Positions 24,377 through 31,881 of a DNA stretch of 54,174 nucleotides are shown in pieces. Within the stretch, counting starts at the first letter, position 1. The number at the start of each line of letters is the position of its first letter. This DNA is from Cutibacterium avidum ATCC 25577 (GTDB lineage: Bacteria > Actinomycetota > Actinomycetes > Propionibacteriales > Propionibacteriaceae), in assembly GCF_000227295.1 (NCBI RefSeq), contig NZ_JH165054.1, forward strand, positions 2,488,539 to 2,542,712. The letters are read 5' to 3'. The translations under genes and the position numbers were made by a program. Under the pieces are notes generated by a model. The model made no database searches, had not been told where the DNA came from, and saw only the letters and a list, made by a program, of their open reading frames with translations.

Positions 24377-25648
24377 CTACGGAGCCACCAACGCCAGGGG
24401 CACGACGCCGATTCCATCTGCGCGTCGATATGCGTGGGGTCCCGTGTTGACGATGACAGCATCCAACATCCGATCCCCCGCCCTCTCCCTCAGCCAGCGA
24501 AGGTGCTTGCCGTCAGCGTCCTCGACAGTCGCCGCGAGTTTGACCTCAACGGCCAGGAAACGGCCATCCGGCCGAACCACAATCAGGTCAACCTCATGAT
24601 CCCCATTGCGGGTGCGTAAGTGAAATACCTCGGCTTCGGCGGCTTGCGCCGGAACCCGAAGGCAAAGGGTGGCCAAGGACTCGAACAATGGGCCGAGCAG
24701 CCCTCCTGTCGCCGATGCCAACGGCTTGCCCTCACCATCGAGCAGCGCAGCAGCAGTCAGCCCGAGAAGCCGGACGGCGAGCGCAGGATCGGCAAGATGG
24801 TGTTTGGGGCTGGCCCCTAACCGCTTCATCAGGCTGCCCGTCGGACTCCACGCGGGGACTGGGTCCAACAGCCACAACGACGCCAAGGCGTCACGGTAGC
24901 TGTTGGCAGTGGACCGGGCAGGTTTCTCGCTCTCGCCAGGTGTGGCAGCATCCAGGATCTGGGAGTAGCTGGCGGTCGATGCGGTGGCGGCGGCATAGGC
25001 ACGCAACCATGCCATCATCGCCTCTGGCCGACGTACCGCCAGTCCCTGCTCCGCAACTTCCCGGTCCACGGCATTGCGGAGGTAGGACTCCAGCTGGAAC
25101 CGCAACGCACGAGCCCCAAGCCCTCGCAGGCCAGGGAAACCGGAAGCACAGATCTCCTCGACGTAGTCGGCCAAGGCGAAGGTGGTATCTCCGGCAAAGC
25201 GCACTTCCCCACCAGACAGGAGTCCGCCGAGACTGACAGTAGGTTCCACCACTCCTCGTTCAGAAAGCGTCATGGGCCGCATCCGCAGCCTTCCGATCCT
25301 TCCTGCGCCCGAATGCGCCGTGGCACCGCGTTGAGGGGAAGCACTGCCCGCGAACAGGAAACGCCCGCCGCGAGGATCCTCATCAGCCGTATGCCGCACC
25401 ACGTCCCACACGGCGGGCAGTTTTTGCCACTCATCCAACAGAACGGGTTCAGGGCGGCGCAGGATGATCGACGGATCGGCTGCAACGGGTTCCGCCTCGG
25501 CACGACGATCGAGCTGGACCACGGTGCGTACTCTCTGGCGCGCGGTGGTGGTCTTGCCGACCGCCTTGGGGCCATCCAAGGCGAGAGCGGGAATCTCGCC
25601 GAACAGCTCATCCAGCTCGCCATCGACGATACGACGGGTGTATTCCAT
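24377..25648 (-). CDS. AAA ATPase with C-terminal DUF4143 (second type)
   Basis: About 423 residues. Walker A GPKAVGKTT near 26-34, VLLDEWQKLPAVWDVVR as the Walker B region, RFLFAGSA as sensor, and a C-terminal nuclease-like core NGDHEVDLIVVRPDGRFLAVEVKLA. It has only family-level similarity to the neighbour at 22275-23549, so it is not a recent duplicate. ATG 25648 (MEYTRRIVDGEL) is chosen; ATG 25654 two codons upstream is equally possible. Sole gene of its unit, ended by copy B. Confidence 0.87.
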   Translation of the reverse strand: MEYTRRIVDGELDELFGEIPALALDGPKAVGKTTTARQRVRTVVQLDRRAEAEPVAADPSIILRRPEPVLLDEWQKLPAVWDVVRHTADEDPRGGRFLFAGSASPQRGATAHSGAGRIGRLRMRPMTLSERGVVEPTVSLGGLLSGGEVRFAGDTTFALADYVEEICASGFPGLRGLGARALRFQLESYLRNAVDREVAEQGLAVRRPEAMMAWLRAYAAATASTASYSQILDAATPGESEKPARSTANSYRDALASLWLLDPVPAWSPTGSLMKRLGASPKHHLADPALAVRLLGLTAAALLDGEGKPLASATGGLLGPLFESLATLCLRVPAQAAEAEVFHLRTRNGDHEVDLIVVRPDGRFLAVEVKLAATVEDADGKHLRWLRERAGDRMLDAVIVNTGPHAYRRADGIGVVPLALVAP

Positions 25649-25989
25649 GGTCATGACCCTACCAGTGCCACTACCTGAATCAGCCACTTAGCCGAGTTAA
25701 TATCAGTCAATCAGCAGGCTCTAGATCGGTCACTCAGCAGCAATTCTGCCAATCAGACCGCAGGCAGAACCACCGCAAAAGGCACCGCTGTACTTTTGCC
25801 CATACAGGCGTTCGCGCAGATGCGCACCCGCTGAGCAGTCCCCCGAAACCCGCGTTTCGTCGCGGCTCGGTTCATTGACCACACAACGGGGAAAGACAAA
25901 CTGCGTATCAGGGAATTCATCATGACAACGGGACGACCAACGAAGATCGGCTCACACTTTGCACTGTCCGTCGAAGGGCAGGTGCGTGG

Positions 25990-26240
25990 CCTTGACCATC
26001 GACGAACAAGACCACTTCCTGGGCATCGTTCACTGGTCCTTGGAAAACAGACCCGAGCATGGGTACATCGACCCCCTTGGAGTACACCCGTAATCCCAAA
26101 GGCAAGGAGTCGGGCGCGCACTCATGGACCATGACCTGGGGATCGAGACGGGCGGAAATGAGTTCCACCCCGCTGCGCTGAGGCTCTACGAGCCATACGC
26201 TGAAGCAAATCCCCGTGACCGTGTGCTCCGGCAGGATCTG
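25990..26240 (+). pseudogene. GNAT acetyltransferase remnant
   Basis: VALTIDEQDHFLGIVHWSLENRPEHGYIDPLGVHP, then in another frame QRQGVGRALMDH, is a GNAT motif A (Q/RxxGxG/A) split by a frameshift near 26090. A C-terminal LRLYEPYAEANPRDRVLRQDL follows. No start codon survives. It occupies the otherwise gene-free interval 25.7-26.3 kb on the strand opposite to the array. Confidence 0.6.
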
Positions 26241-26303
26241 ACGCCGACGGGGGCGGACAATGCCCCGACTCACCATCCGGATACCCAAGAAGCAGTAGCG
26301 GAA

Positions 26304-26333
26304 CTACACGTTAAACCGGAACTCCACCACGTC
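26304..26333 (-). repeat. ychF-tail repeat, copy A
   Basis: Minus strand GACGTGGTGGAGTTCCG then GTTTAACGTGTAG, encoding DVVEFRFNV-stop. The first 17 bases are identical to the genuine ychF end at 27.07 kb, so this pair brackets the zinc-ribbon unit as direct repeats. It lies eight bases past that gene's stop codon. Confidence 0.88.
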
Positions 26334-26341
26334 GTGACTGC

Positions 26342-27034
26342 TCATGACTCTGCCTCCTCAGCTGGATCGACTTCTACCCAGTGACGCGGGTTTCGCGTGC
26401 ACTCAAGCGCGGGCAGACGCTCCGTCACCTCGCGACGCTTGCGCCCATTGGCATCCGTGTGATCATTCCACTTCGTCGGCTTGTTGTAGTACCGCATCTT
26501 GCCACCGCAAAGAGGGCACTTTCCCGCTCGGATTTTCTCAATCGTTATACGACGTCCCGAACCACTCACCGCCCACCCGAACATCAACGGCTTGCGCAGC
26601 TGGCTCTTAGTCACACCGCGTAATCTACCGATCAGAGCCAGGACCAGAACCAGAACCATGAAGGCGATCAACCACGCCATGTTGACACCGGGGTCCAGAT
26701 CCCCCGCCGCCCCTGAGCTGAACAGCCCTATGGCCGGCTCAAGCACCTTCCAGAGCGGGAACAAGCTCATCAACCCAACGATCAGCCCTGCCCAGGAAAG
26801 TAGTCCCTGGGTGAAGGGGCTGCGCCATTTTGGGACAGCCTCATATGTTGCCGTCGGTGGAACGTCCGGCAGCGGGTTGAGCACTACATCGCGCCCCGCT
26901 TGGTACAAGCCACCGTAGACGTCTCCGCCTCCAGTACTTACAGTGTTTGTCGACCTACCAGGCGCGGGAGCGCCGCACTCGCCGCAGAACTTCATCTGTG
27001 GCTCCACCTGGCGACCGCAGGAGTCGCAGTTCAT
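26342..27034 (-). CDS. Zinc-ribbon membrane protein of unknown function
   Basis: 230 residues. An N-terminal zinc ribbon (Cys 3, 6, 17, 20) is followed by GGGDVYGGLYQAGRDVV at 35-51, a Gly/Asp repeat-like motif reminiscent of short motifs in bacterial conflict proteins. Two membrane helices span about 79-98 and 118-137, and a second CxxC (CPLCGG, 173-178) with Cys 212 follows. The ATG overlaps the ychF stop as ATGA, so translation is probably coupled to ychF. It is the only gene between the ychF end and copy A and would be the most recently added unit. Confidence 0.8.
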   Translation of the reverse strand: MNCDSCGRQVEPQMKFCGECGAPAPGRSTNTVSTGGGDVYGGLYQAGRDVVLNPLPDVPPTATYEAVPKWRSPFTQGLLSWAGLIVGLMSLFPLWKVLEPAIGLFSSGAAGDLDPGVNMAWLIAFMVLVLVLALIGRLRGVTKSQLRKPLMFGWAVSGSGRRITIEKIRAGKCPLCGGKMRYYNKPTKWNDHTDANGRKRREVTERLPALECTRNPRHWVEVDPAEEAES

Positions 27035-28122
27035 CTCTTCCCACCAGACGTAAGCCCCGTGCGGAACTCCACCACGTCACCGTCCTGCATGACGTAGTCC
27101 TTGCCTTCCAGGCGCAACTTTCCAGCGGCCTGGGCCTCCTTCTCTCCACCGAACTCGACGAGGTCATCGAAGGACACCACCTGGGCCTTGATGAACCCCT
27201 TCTGGAAGTCGGTGTGGATGACGCCGGCAGCCTCGGGAGCAGTGTCACCCTTGCGGATCGTCCAAGCTCGGGACTCCTTGTCCCCAGCAGTCAGGAAGGT
27301 CTGCAGACCGAGGGTGTCGAAACCGACACGAGCGAGCTTGTCCAGACCGGGCTCCTCGATACCGGCGTCGGCGAGGAACTCGGCGGCATCCTCGGGCTCC
27401 ATCTCGGCCAGCTCGGCCTCGAACTCGGCGTCCAGGAAGATCGCCTCGGCGGGAGCAACCAGCTCCTCCATCCTGGCCTGGAAATCGGCGTCACCCAGCT
27501 GATCCTGATCGCAGTTGAAGACGTAGATGAAAGGCTTTGTCGTCAACAGGAACAGATCATGCAGCGGCTCTGGATCAAGCCCGGACGAGAAGATCGTCCT
27601 GCCTTCCTCGAGCACCTTCTTGGCCTGCTCCCACGCCTCGGCCTTAGGGCGCGACTCCTTCTTGATCGCGGCTTCCTTCTGCAGCTTGGGCAGCTGCTTC
27701 TCCATCGTCTGCAGGTCGGCAAGCACCAGCTCGGTGGTGATGGTCTCGATGTCGTCAGAAGGATCCACGTGACCATTGACGTGGGTGACGTCGTCGTCGT
27801 CGAAACACCTCGTCACCTGGCAGATGGCGTCGGCCTCACGAATGTTGGAGAGGAACTCGTTGCCCATCCCCTCGCCCTTGCTGGCGCCCTTGACGATTCC
27901 AGCAATGTCGACGAAGGACACCGTCGCCGGAATGGTCTTGGCGGAGTGGAACATCTCCGTCAGCACGTCCAGACGCTTGTCCGGAACCCCGACCACGCCG
28001 ACATTCGGCTCAATGGTCGCAAACGGATAGTTCGCCGCCAGGACGTCATTCTTGGTCAGCGCGTTGAACAGGGTCGACTTGCCGGCGTTGGGAAGACCGA
28101 CGATTCCAATCGTAAGTGCCAC
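27031..28122 (-). CDS. ychF: Redox/stress-linked GTPase-family ATPase YchF with a replaced C-terminus
   Basis: 363 residues of the Obg-like YchF/OLA1 family: P-loop GLPNAGKSTLFNALT (8-22), switch region FVDIAGIVKGASKGEG, a coiled helical arm and a C-terminal TGS domain (KGFIKAQVVSFDDLVEFGG...). YchF binds ATP rather than GTP and associates with ribosomes. The family normally ends in DGDVxxFRFNV; here the frame reads DGDVVEFR and then TGLTSGGKR-stop. The lost FNV-stop is found 750 bases downstream in copy A. The substitution is at the exact edge of the repeat. The rest of the protein is intact. Confidence 0.95.
   Translation of the reverse strand: MALTIGIVGLPNAGKSTLFNALTKNDVLAANYPFATIEPNVGVVGVPDKRLDVLTEMFHSAKTIPATVSFVDIAGIVKGASKGEGMGNEFLSNIREADAICQVTRCFDDDDVTHVNGHVDPSDDIETITTELVLADLQTMEKQLPKLQKEAAIKKESRPKAEAWEQAKKVLEEGRTIFSSGLDPEPLHDLFLLTTKPFIYVFNCDQDQLGDADFQARMEELVAPAEAIFLDAEFEAELAEMEPEDAAEFLADAGIEEPGLDKLARVGFDTLGLQTFLTAGDKESRAWTIRKGDTAPEAAGVIHTDFQKGFIKAQVVSFDDLVEFGGEKEAQAAGKLRLEGKDYVMQDGDVVEFRTGLTSGGKR
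27061..27078 (-). repeat. Proximal array site inside the ychF 3' end
   Basis: Minus strand GACGTGGTGGAGTTCCGC is the last sequence shared between ychF and the downstream copies. Beyond it the DNA diverges (ACGGGGCTTACG...). I regard it as the attachment-site analogue. Confidence 0.75.
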
Positions 28123-28176
28123 GTCGAGCCATGGTAGTCGCCGCCTCCGACAAGGGCGACGGCGACACCGCTGGCC

Positions 28177-29448
28177 TCAGGCTCCCTGCCAGTATGCCGC
28201 CAGGGCAGCCGTGATGTACTCCAGGTCATTGACGCCGGCGAGCTCGCGGGTGGAGTGCATCGACATCAGCGGAACACCGACGTCAACCGTCAGCATGCCG
28301 AGCCTCGTCGCCGTCAGCGGGCCAATCGTCGAGCCGCACGGCACCGAATTGTTCGACACGAACTCCTGGGTCGGAACACCAGCCGTCGCACAAGCACGCT
28401 TCCACAGCGCCCCGCCGACACCATCAGTGGCGTACCGCTGGTTGGCATTGATCTTGAGCAGCGGGCCCTCGTTGAGCAGCGGGTGGTTGGCAGGATCGAA
28501 CTTCTCGACGTAATTGGGGTGCACGCCGTGGCCGGCATCCGAGGACACGCACGACGACCTCGCGATCATCGCCCGGTAAGCCGCACCCGTCATGCCAAGG
28601 CCCTCAGCAATCCGCACCAGGACGTCCTCGAGGAAGGGCCCACAGGCGCCGGATCGAGTCGACGAGCCGACCTCCTCATGATCGAAACACGCCATGAGCG
28701 CCACATCATCAGTGGGCGTGACGTCGACGAAGGCGGCCATCGAGGAGTGCACCGAGGACAGGTTGTCCATGCGCTGGCTGGCCAGGAACTCCCCGTAAGG
28801 CCCGATGACGGCCGGGGACTGGGTCAGGTGGGCGAAGACGTCGTGGAAGGCGAGGTCGGAACGCTTGATGCCAGCCTCCGCACACAGCAGGTCCTCGACG
28901 TCGAGGTCGGGGCGACCCACCGACAGGATCGGCATGAGGTGACGCTGACGATCCAACGTGAGGTCGTCGTTGACGGTGCGGTCCAGGTGCGGGGCCAACT
29001 GGCTGATGCGCAGGATCGGGCCGGTGCTCACGAGATGCACCTGGCCGTCCTTGGTGACGAGACGGCCGGACAGGCCGAGATCACGGTCGAGCCAGGAGTT
29101 CAGCAGACCACCGCCGTAGACTTCCATGCCGACCTGCTGCCAGCCCTGATTGGTGACGGTGGCATTCGGCTTGAGCTTGAAGGACGGGGAGTCGGTGTGG
29201 GAGCCGACGATCCTGACGCCAACCTTGTCAGTGACCTTCTCCGGGGTGACCCAGGCAATGACCGCTCCGTCACGGACCACGTAGCAACGTCCCTCGACCG
29301 ACGACCAGGACTCGGTCTCGTCAAGCTTCTGGAACCCGGCCCCGTCAAGCCGTCGCGCCAGCTCGGCAGCCGCATGATACGACGTGGGAGACGCCTCCAC
29401 GAAGGAGATGATGTCGCGGATGTGATCCGAAGTCGCGGTGTCAACCAT
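28177..29448 (-). CDS. apeB: M18-family aminopeptidase
   Basis: 423 residues, full length for M18. Metal ligands and catalytic motifs are visible: VGSHTDSPSFKLKP, FASQRMDNLSS-type LASQRMDNLSSVHS, ACFDHEEVGSSTRSG (Glu-Glu pair) and a late SMHSTRE His. A dinuclear-zinc cytosolic exopeptidase acting preferentially on N-terminal acidic or hydrophobic residues. It lies 54 bases upstream of ychF on the same strand and may be cotranscribed with it. Confidence 0.93.
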   Translation of the reverse strand: MVDTATSDHIRDIISFVEASPTSYHAAAELARRLDGAGFQKLDETESWSSVEGRCYVVRDGAVIAWVTPEKVTDKVGVRIVGSHTDSPSFKLKPNATVTNQGWQQVGMEVYGGGLLNSWLDRDLGLSGRLVTKDGQVHLVSTGPILRISQLAPHLDRTVNDDLTLDRQRHLMPILSVGRPDLDVEDLLCAEAGIKRSDLAFHDVFAHLTQSPAVIGPYGEFLASQRMDNLSSVHSSMAAFVDVTPTDDVALMACFDHEEVGSSTRSGACGPFLEDVLVRIAEGLGMTGAAYRAMIARSSCVSSDAGHGVHPNYVEKFDPANHPLLNEGPLLKINANQRYATDGVGGALWKRACATAGVPTQEFVSNNSVPCGSTIGPLTATRLGMLTVDVGVPLMSMHSTRELAGVNDLEYITAALAAYWQGA

Positions 29449-29535
29449 GACGACTATTCAACCATCACCCGTTGTTCTCCACGGTGGAACACGACCGTCG
29501 TCAACCATGTCGGAGGCGGCTGCGACCCTCGTGCC

Positions 29536-30756
29536 ATGACGAACATCGTTGTCGGGCTCATTGGTCTGGTCATCGGGGTGGGTATCGGATGGCTCATCGC
29601 CCAGTTGAGGGCCTCCCAGCGGGTCGCCGAAGCCACCACGACGGCGCAGGTCGCCACCGAGCGTCTGGAAGCTGCCGAGAAAGTCACCGCCGACCGTGAC
29701 GCCCTGGCCACACAGTTCCGGGCGCTATCCGCCCAATCCATGGCCGATCAGGACGAACGCGCCACCCGTGCGGCCCAGCGGACGATGAATGACGCCCAAC
29801 GCCTGCTTGCCCCCGTGTCCCTTGCCTTGGAACGGCTGGACCGGCGGCTGGCCGAGGTGGAACAGGAACGTACAGCCATGACGGCGAGCCTCCGCGAGCA
29901 GGTCGCCGGGGTGAGCAACGCCGGGGAGAACCTGCGCAAGGAGACCGCCAGCCTCGTCACCGCCCTACGCAAACCGCAGGTACGCGGTGCCTGGGGTGAG
30001 ATGCAGTTGCAGCGTACCGCTGAGGTGGCCGGAATGCTGGAACACTGCGATTTCCAGACTCAACAGACGACCACCGCGCAAGGCACTCCTCAGCGTCCTG
30101 ACATGACGGTGAGACTCTCGGGTGATCGGTGCATCCACATCGACGCCAAGACTCCACTGGCGGCCTTCCTCGACGCCGCCGAGTGCGAGGATCCCGAGGA
30201 GTACGACGCCCAGATGGCCCGGTTCGCCCGCCACGTGCGAACCCACATCGACCAGTTGTCGGCCAAGGGGTACTGGCGCACGGACCTGGACTCCCCGGAG
30301 TTCGTGGTGTGCTTCCTGCCGTCCGATGCCTTCCTCCAGGCCGCCCTGCAGGAAATGCCTGATCTGCACGAGTACGCCAACCGTCGTGGAATCGTGCTCG
30401 CCAGCCCGTCAGTTCTCATCCCGATGCTGAGAACGGTCGCCCTGGCATGGCGTCAGGAAGCCGTCGCACGGTCTGCGGCGGAGGTCGCCGCGCTGGGACG
30501 CGACCTGCACAAGAGACTCGGAACCCTGGCCGGCAATCTCGACAAGATGGGACGATCCCTCAACTCGACGGTGCGCGCCTACAACACCCTGTTGGGTGGC
30601 ATGGAGACGAGGGTTCTCGTCCAGGCCCGACGGTTCGAGGATCTCGGGGTCACCGACGAGGACATTTCCTCACCTGCGCCGATCGAGGAGACAGTACGCC
30701 CCCTCACAGCGCCGGAACTGACGGAGCATCAGAGCGAGGACGACTCCCCTGCCTGA
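29536..30756 (+). CDS. rmuC: DNA recombination protein RmuC
   Basis: 406 residues. An N-terminal membrane helix (IVVGLIGLVIGVGIGWLIAQL), a long coiled coil (about 30-150) and a restriction-endonuclease-like core: KPQVRGAWGEMQLQRTAEVAGM, CIHIDAKTPLAAFLDA, FVVCFLPSDAFLQAAL. RmuC limits inversion at short inverted repeats in E. coli. ATG 29536 is the true start; the longer open frame upstream is antisense to apeB. Confidence 0.92.
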   Translation: MTNIVVGLIGLVIGVGIGWLIAQLRASQRVAEATTTAQVATERLEAAEKVTADRDALATQFRALSAQSMADQDERATRAAQRTMNDAQRLLAPVSLALERLDRRLAEVEQERTAMTASLREQVAGVSNAGENLRKETASLVTALRKPQVRGAWGEMQLQRTAEVAGMLEHCDFQTQQTTTAQGTPQRPDMTVRLSGDRCIHIDAKTPLAAFLDAAECEDPEEYDAQMARFARHVRTHIDQLSAKGYWRTDLDSPEFVVCFLPSDAFLQAALQEMPDLHEYANRRGIVLASPSVLIPMLRTVALAWRQEAVARSAAEVAALGRDLHKRLGTLAGNLDKMGRSLNSTVRAYNTLLGGMETRVLVQARRFEDLGVTDEDISSPAPIEETVRPLTAPELTEHQSEDDSPA

Positions 30757-30761
30757 GGGGC

Positions 30762-31733
30762 TCAGCGGGCGGCCGTGCGGCGCTTGCGCAGCTGCGGAGG
30801 CAGGGCGAAGGACAGTGACTCCTCGATGAGGGTCTCCTCCTCGGCCTGCGGCCAACCCTTCGAGGTGAGCAGGTCGAGCACCCCCCGGACGAGGGTCTCC
30901 GGCACCGACGCACCCGAGGTGACACCGATGCTGTCGACCCCGTCGAGCCAGGACTCCTTGATCTCGCCGGCGTTGTCGACGCGGTAGGACGCCTTGGCCC
31001 CCGACTCGAGGGCGACCTCGACCAGGCGGCCGGTGTTCGACGAGTTCTTCGACCCCACCACGATGACGAGGTCGCACTTGGGAGCCATCTGCTTGACGGC
31101 ATGCTGACGGTTCTGGGTGGCGTAGCAGATGTCGTCGGACGGCGGATTGATGAGCTGCGGGTGCAGCTGACGAATCCGGTCGACGGTCTCCACCGTCTCG
31201 TCGACGCTCAGGGTCGTCTGGGACAGCCACGCCACCGGACGATCAGGGTCCAACTGCAGACCGTCGACGTCCTCGGGGGTCTGCACAAGAGTGATGTTCT
31301 CGGGAGCCTCACCCGTCGTCCCCTCGACCTCCTCGTGGCCGGCGTGGCCGATGAGCAGGATCTGGGTGTCGTCGTTGGCGAACCTCTTGGCCTCGTGATG
31401 CACCTTCGTCACCAGCGGGCAAGTGGCATCAATGGTCCGCAGACCACGGTTGGCCGCCTCGTTCTTGACCTGGGGGGAGACGCCGTGGGCCGAGAAGACC
31501 ACCAAGGCGTCGTCGGGCACCTCGTCGAGCTCGTCGACGAAGATGGCACCGCGCTCCTCCAAGGTCTCCACGACGTGACGGTTGTGCACGATCTGCTTGC
31601 GCACATACACCGGCGCACCGTACGCCTCCAACGCCTTCTCGACGGTCACGACCGCACGATCAACGCCCGCGCAGTAACCGCGCGGTGCGGCGAGAAACAG
31701 CTTCTTGTCAGTGTCAGCCCCCGAAACAGCCAT
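30762..31733 (-). CDS. ispH: 4-hydroxy-3-methylbut-2-enyl diphosphate reductase
   Basis: 323 residues. The last step of the MEP pathway, producing IPP and DMAPP with a [4Fe-4S] cluster. The three cluster cysteines are in [24 protein letters not shown] and [15 protein letters not shown]... followed by a conserved [17 protein letters not shown] and the late [11 protein letters not shown]. Convergent with rmuC, six bases apart. Confidence 0.96.
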   Translation of the reverse strand: MAVSGADTDKKLFLAAPRGYCAGVDRAVVTVEKALEAYGAPVYVRKQIVHNRHVVETLEERGAIFVDELDEVPDDALVVFSAHGVSPQVKNEAANRGLRTIDATCPLVTKVHHEAKRFANDDTQILLIGHAGHEEVEGTTGEAPENITLVQTPEDVDGLQLDPDRPVAWLSQTTLSVDETVETVDRIRQLHPQLINPPSDDICYATQNRQHAVKQMAPKCDLVIVVGSKNSSNTGRLVEVALESGAKASYRVDNAGEIKESWLDGVDSIGVTSGASVPETLVRGVLDLLTSKGWPQAEEETLIEESLSFALPPQLRKRRTAAR

Positions 31734-31881
31734 GGCTCCGAGTCTACGGGTACGCCGTCATCTGGCGAATCTCCTCGAGTTCGCCCATCGAGGACTCACC
31801 GTAGCCACGTTCACCCATAATTCTTCGAAGGTGCACATTCACGGCCGTCATCTGCCACTTCGACTTCCTAAGTTCTGAACC

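Larger units (their letters stand above)
11289..27078 (-). other. Tandem array of gene units bounded by copies of the ychF 3' end (putative cassette array)
   Basis: Seen directly: about ten copies of a 25-34 bp sequence that, read on the minus strand, encodes VVEFRFNV-stop or a close variant. They lie at about 11.30, 12.66, 14.14, 14.16, 14.82, 16.76, 19.25, 22.23, 24.31 and 26.32 kb, plus the genuine ychF end at 27.07 kb. More degenerate copies are at 16.10, 18.43 and 23.75 kb. All are in the same orientation, and most lie 6-50 bases past a minus-strand stop codon. Consensus core on the minus strand: CGGAACNTGGTGGAGTTCCG followed by NTTNAACGTGTAG. Inference: each unit is gene plus 3' recombination site, and the array grew at the 3' end of ychF. 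No integrase is present in the window. Confidence 0.7.

Noticed and set aside
11289-27078. A classical integron with attC sites
   Set aside because: No IntI-like gene and no GTTRRRY/RYYYAAC pairs at the repeats. The sites encode the YchF tail and are short; only the overall layout is shared.
11289-27078. CRISPR array
   Set aside because: The repeats are separated by 0.7-3 kb of genes and vary in sequence; there are no spacers of uniform length and no cas genes.
28255-29535. Long plus-strand open frame upstream of rmuC
   Set aside because: Antisense to the well-supported aminopeptidase; its sequence is Arg/His/Gly-rich frame-shadow type.
31809-31853. PHO-box-like repeats (GTTCACC, ATTCACG, GTCATCT) before the phosphoesterase gene
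   Set aside because: Spacing is irregular (28 and 10 bases rather than 11-base steps), so phosphate regulation is not supported.
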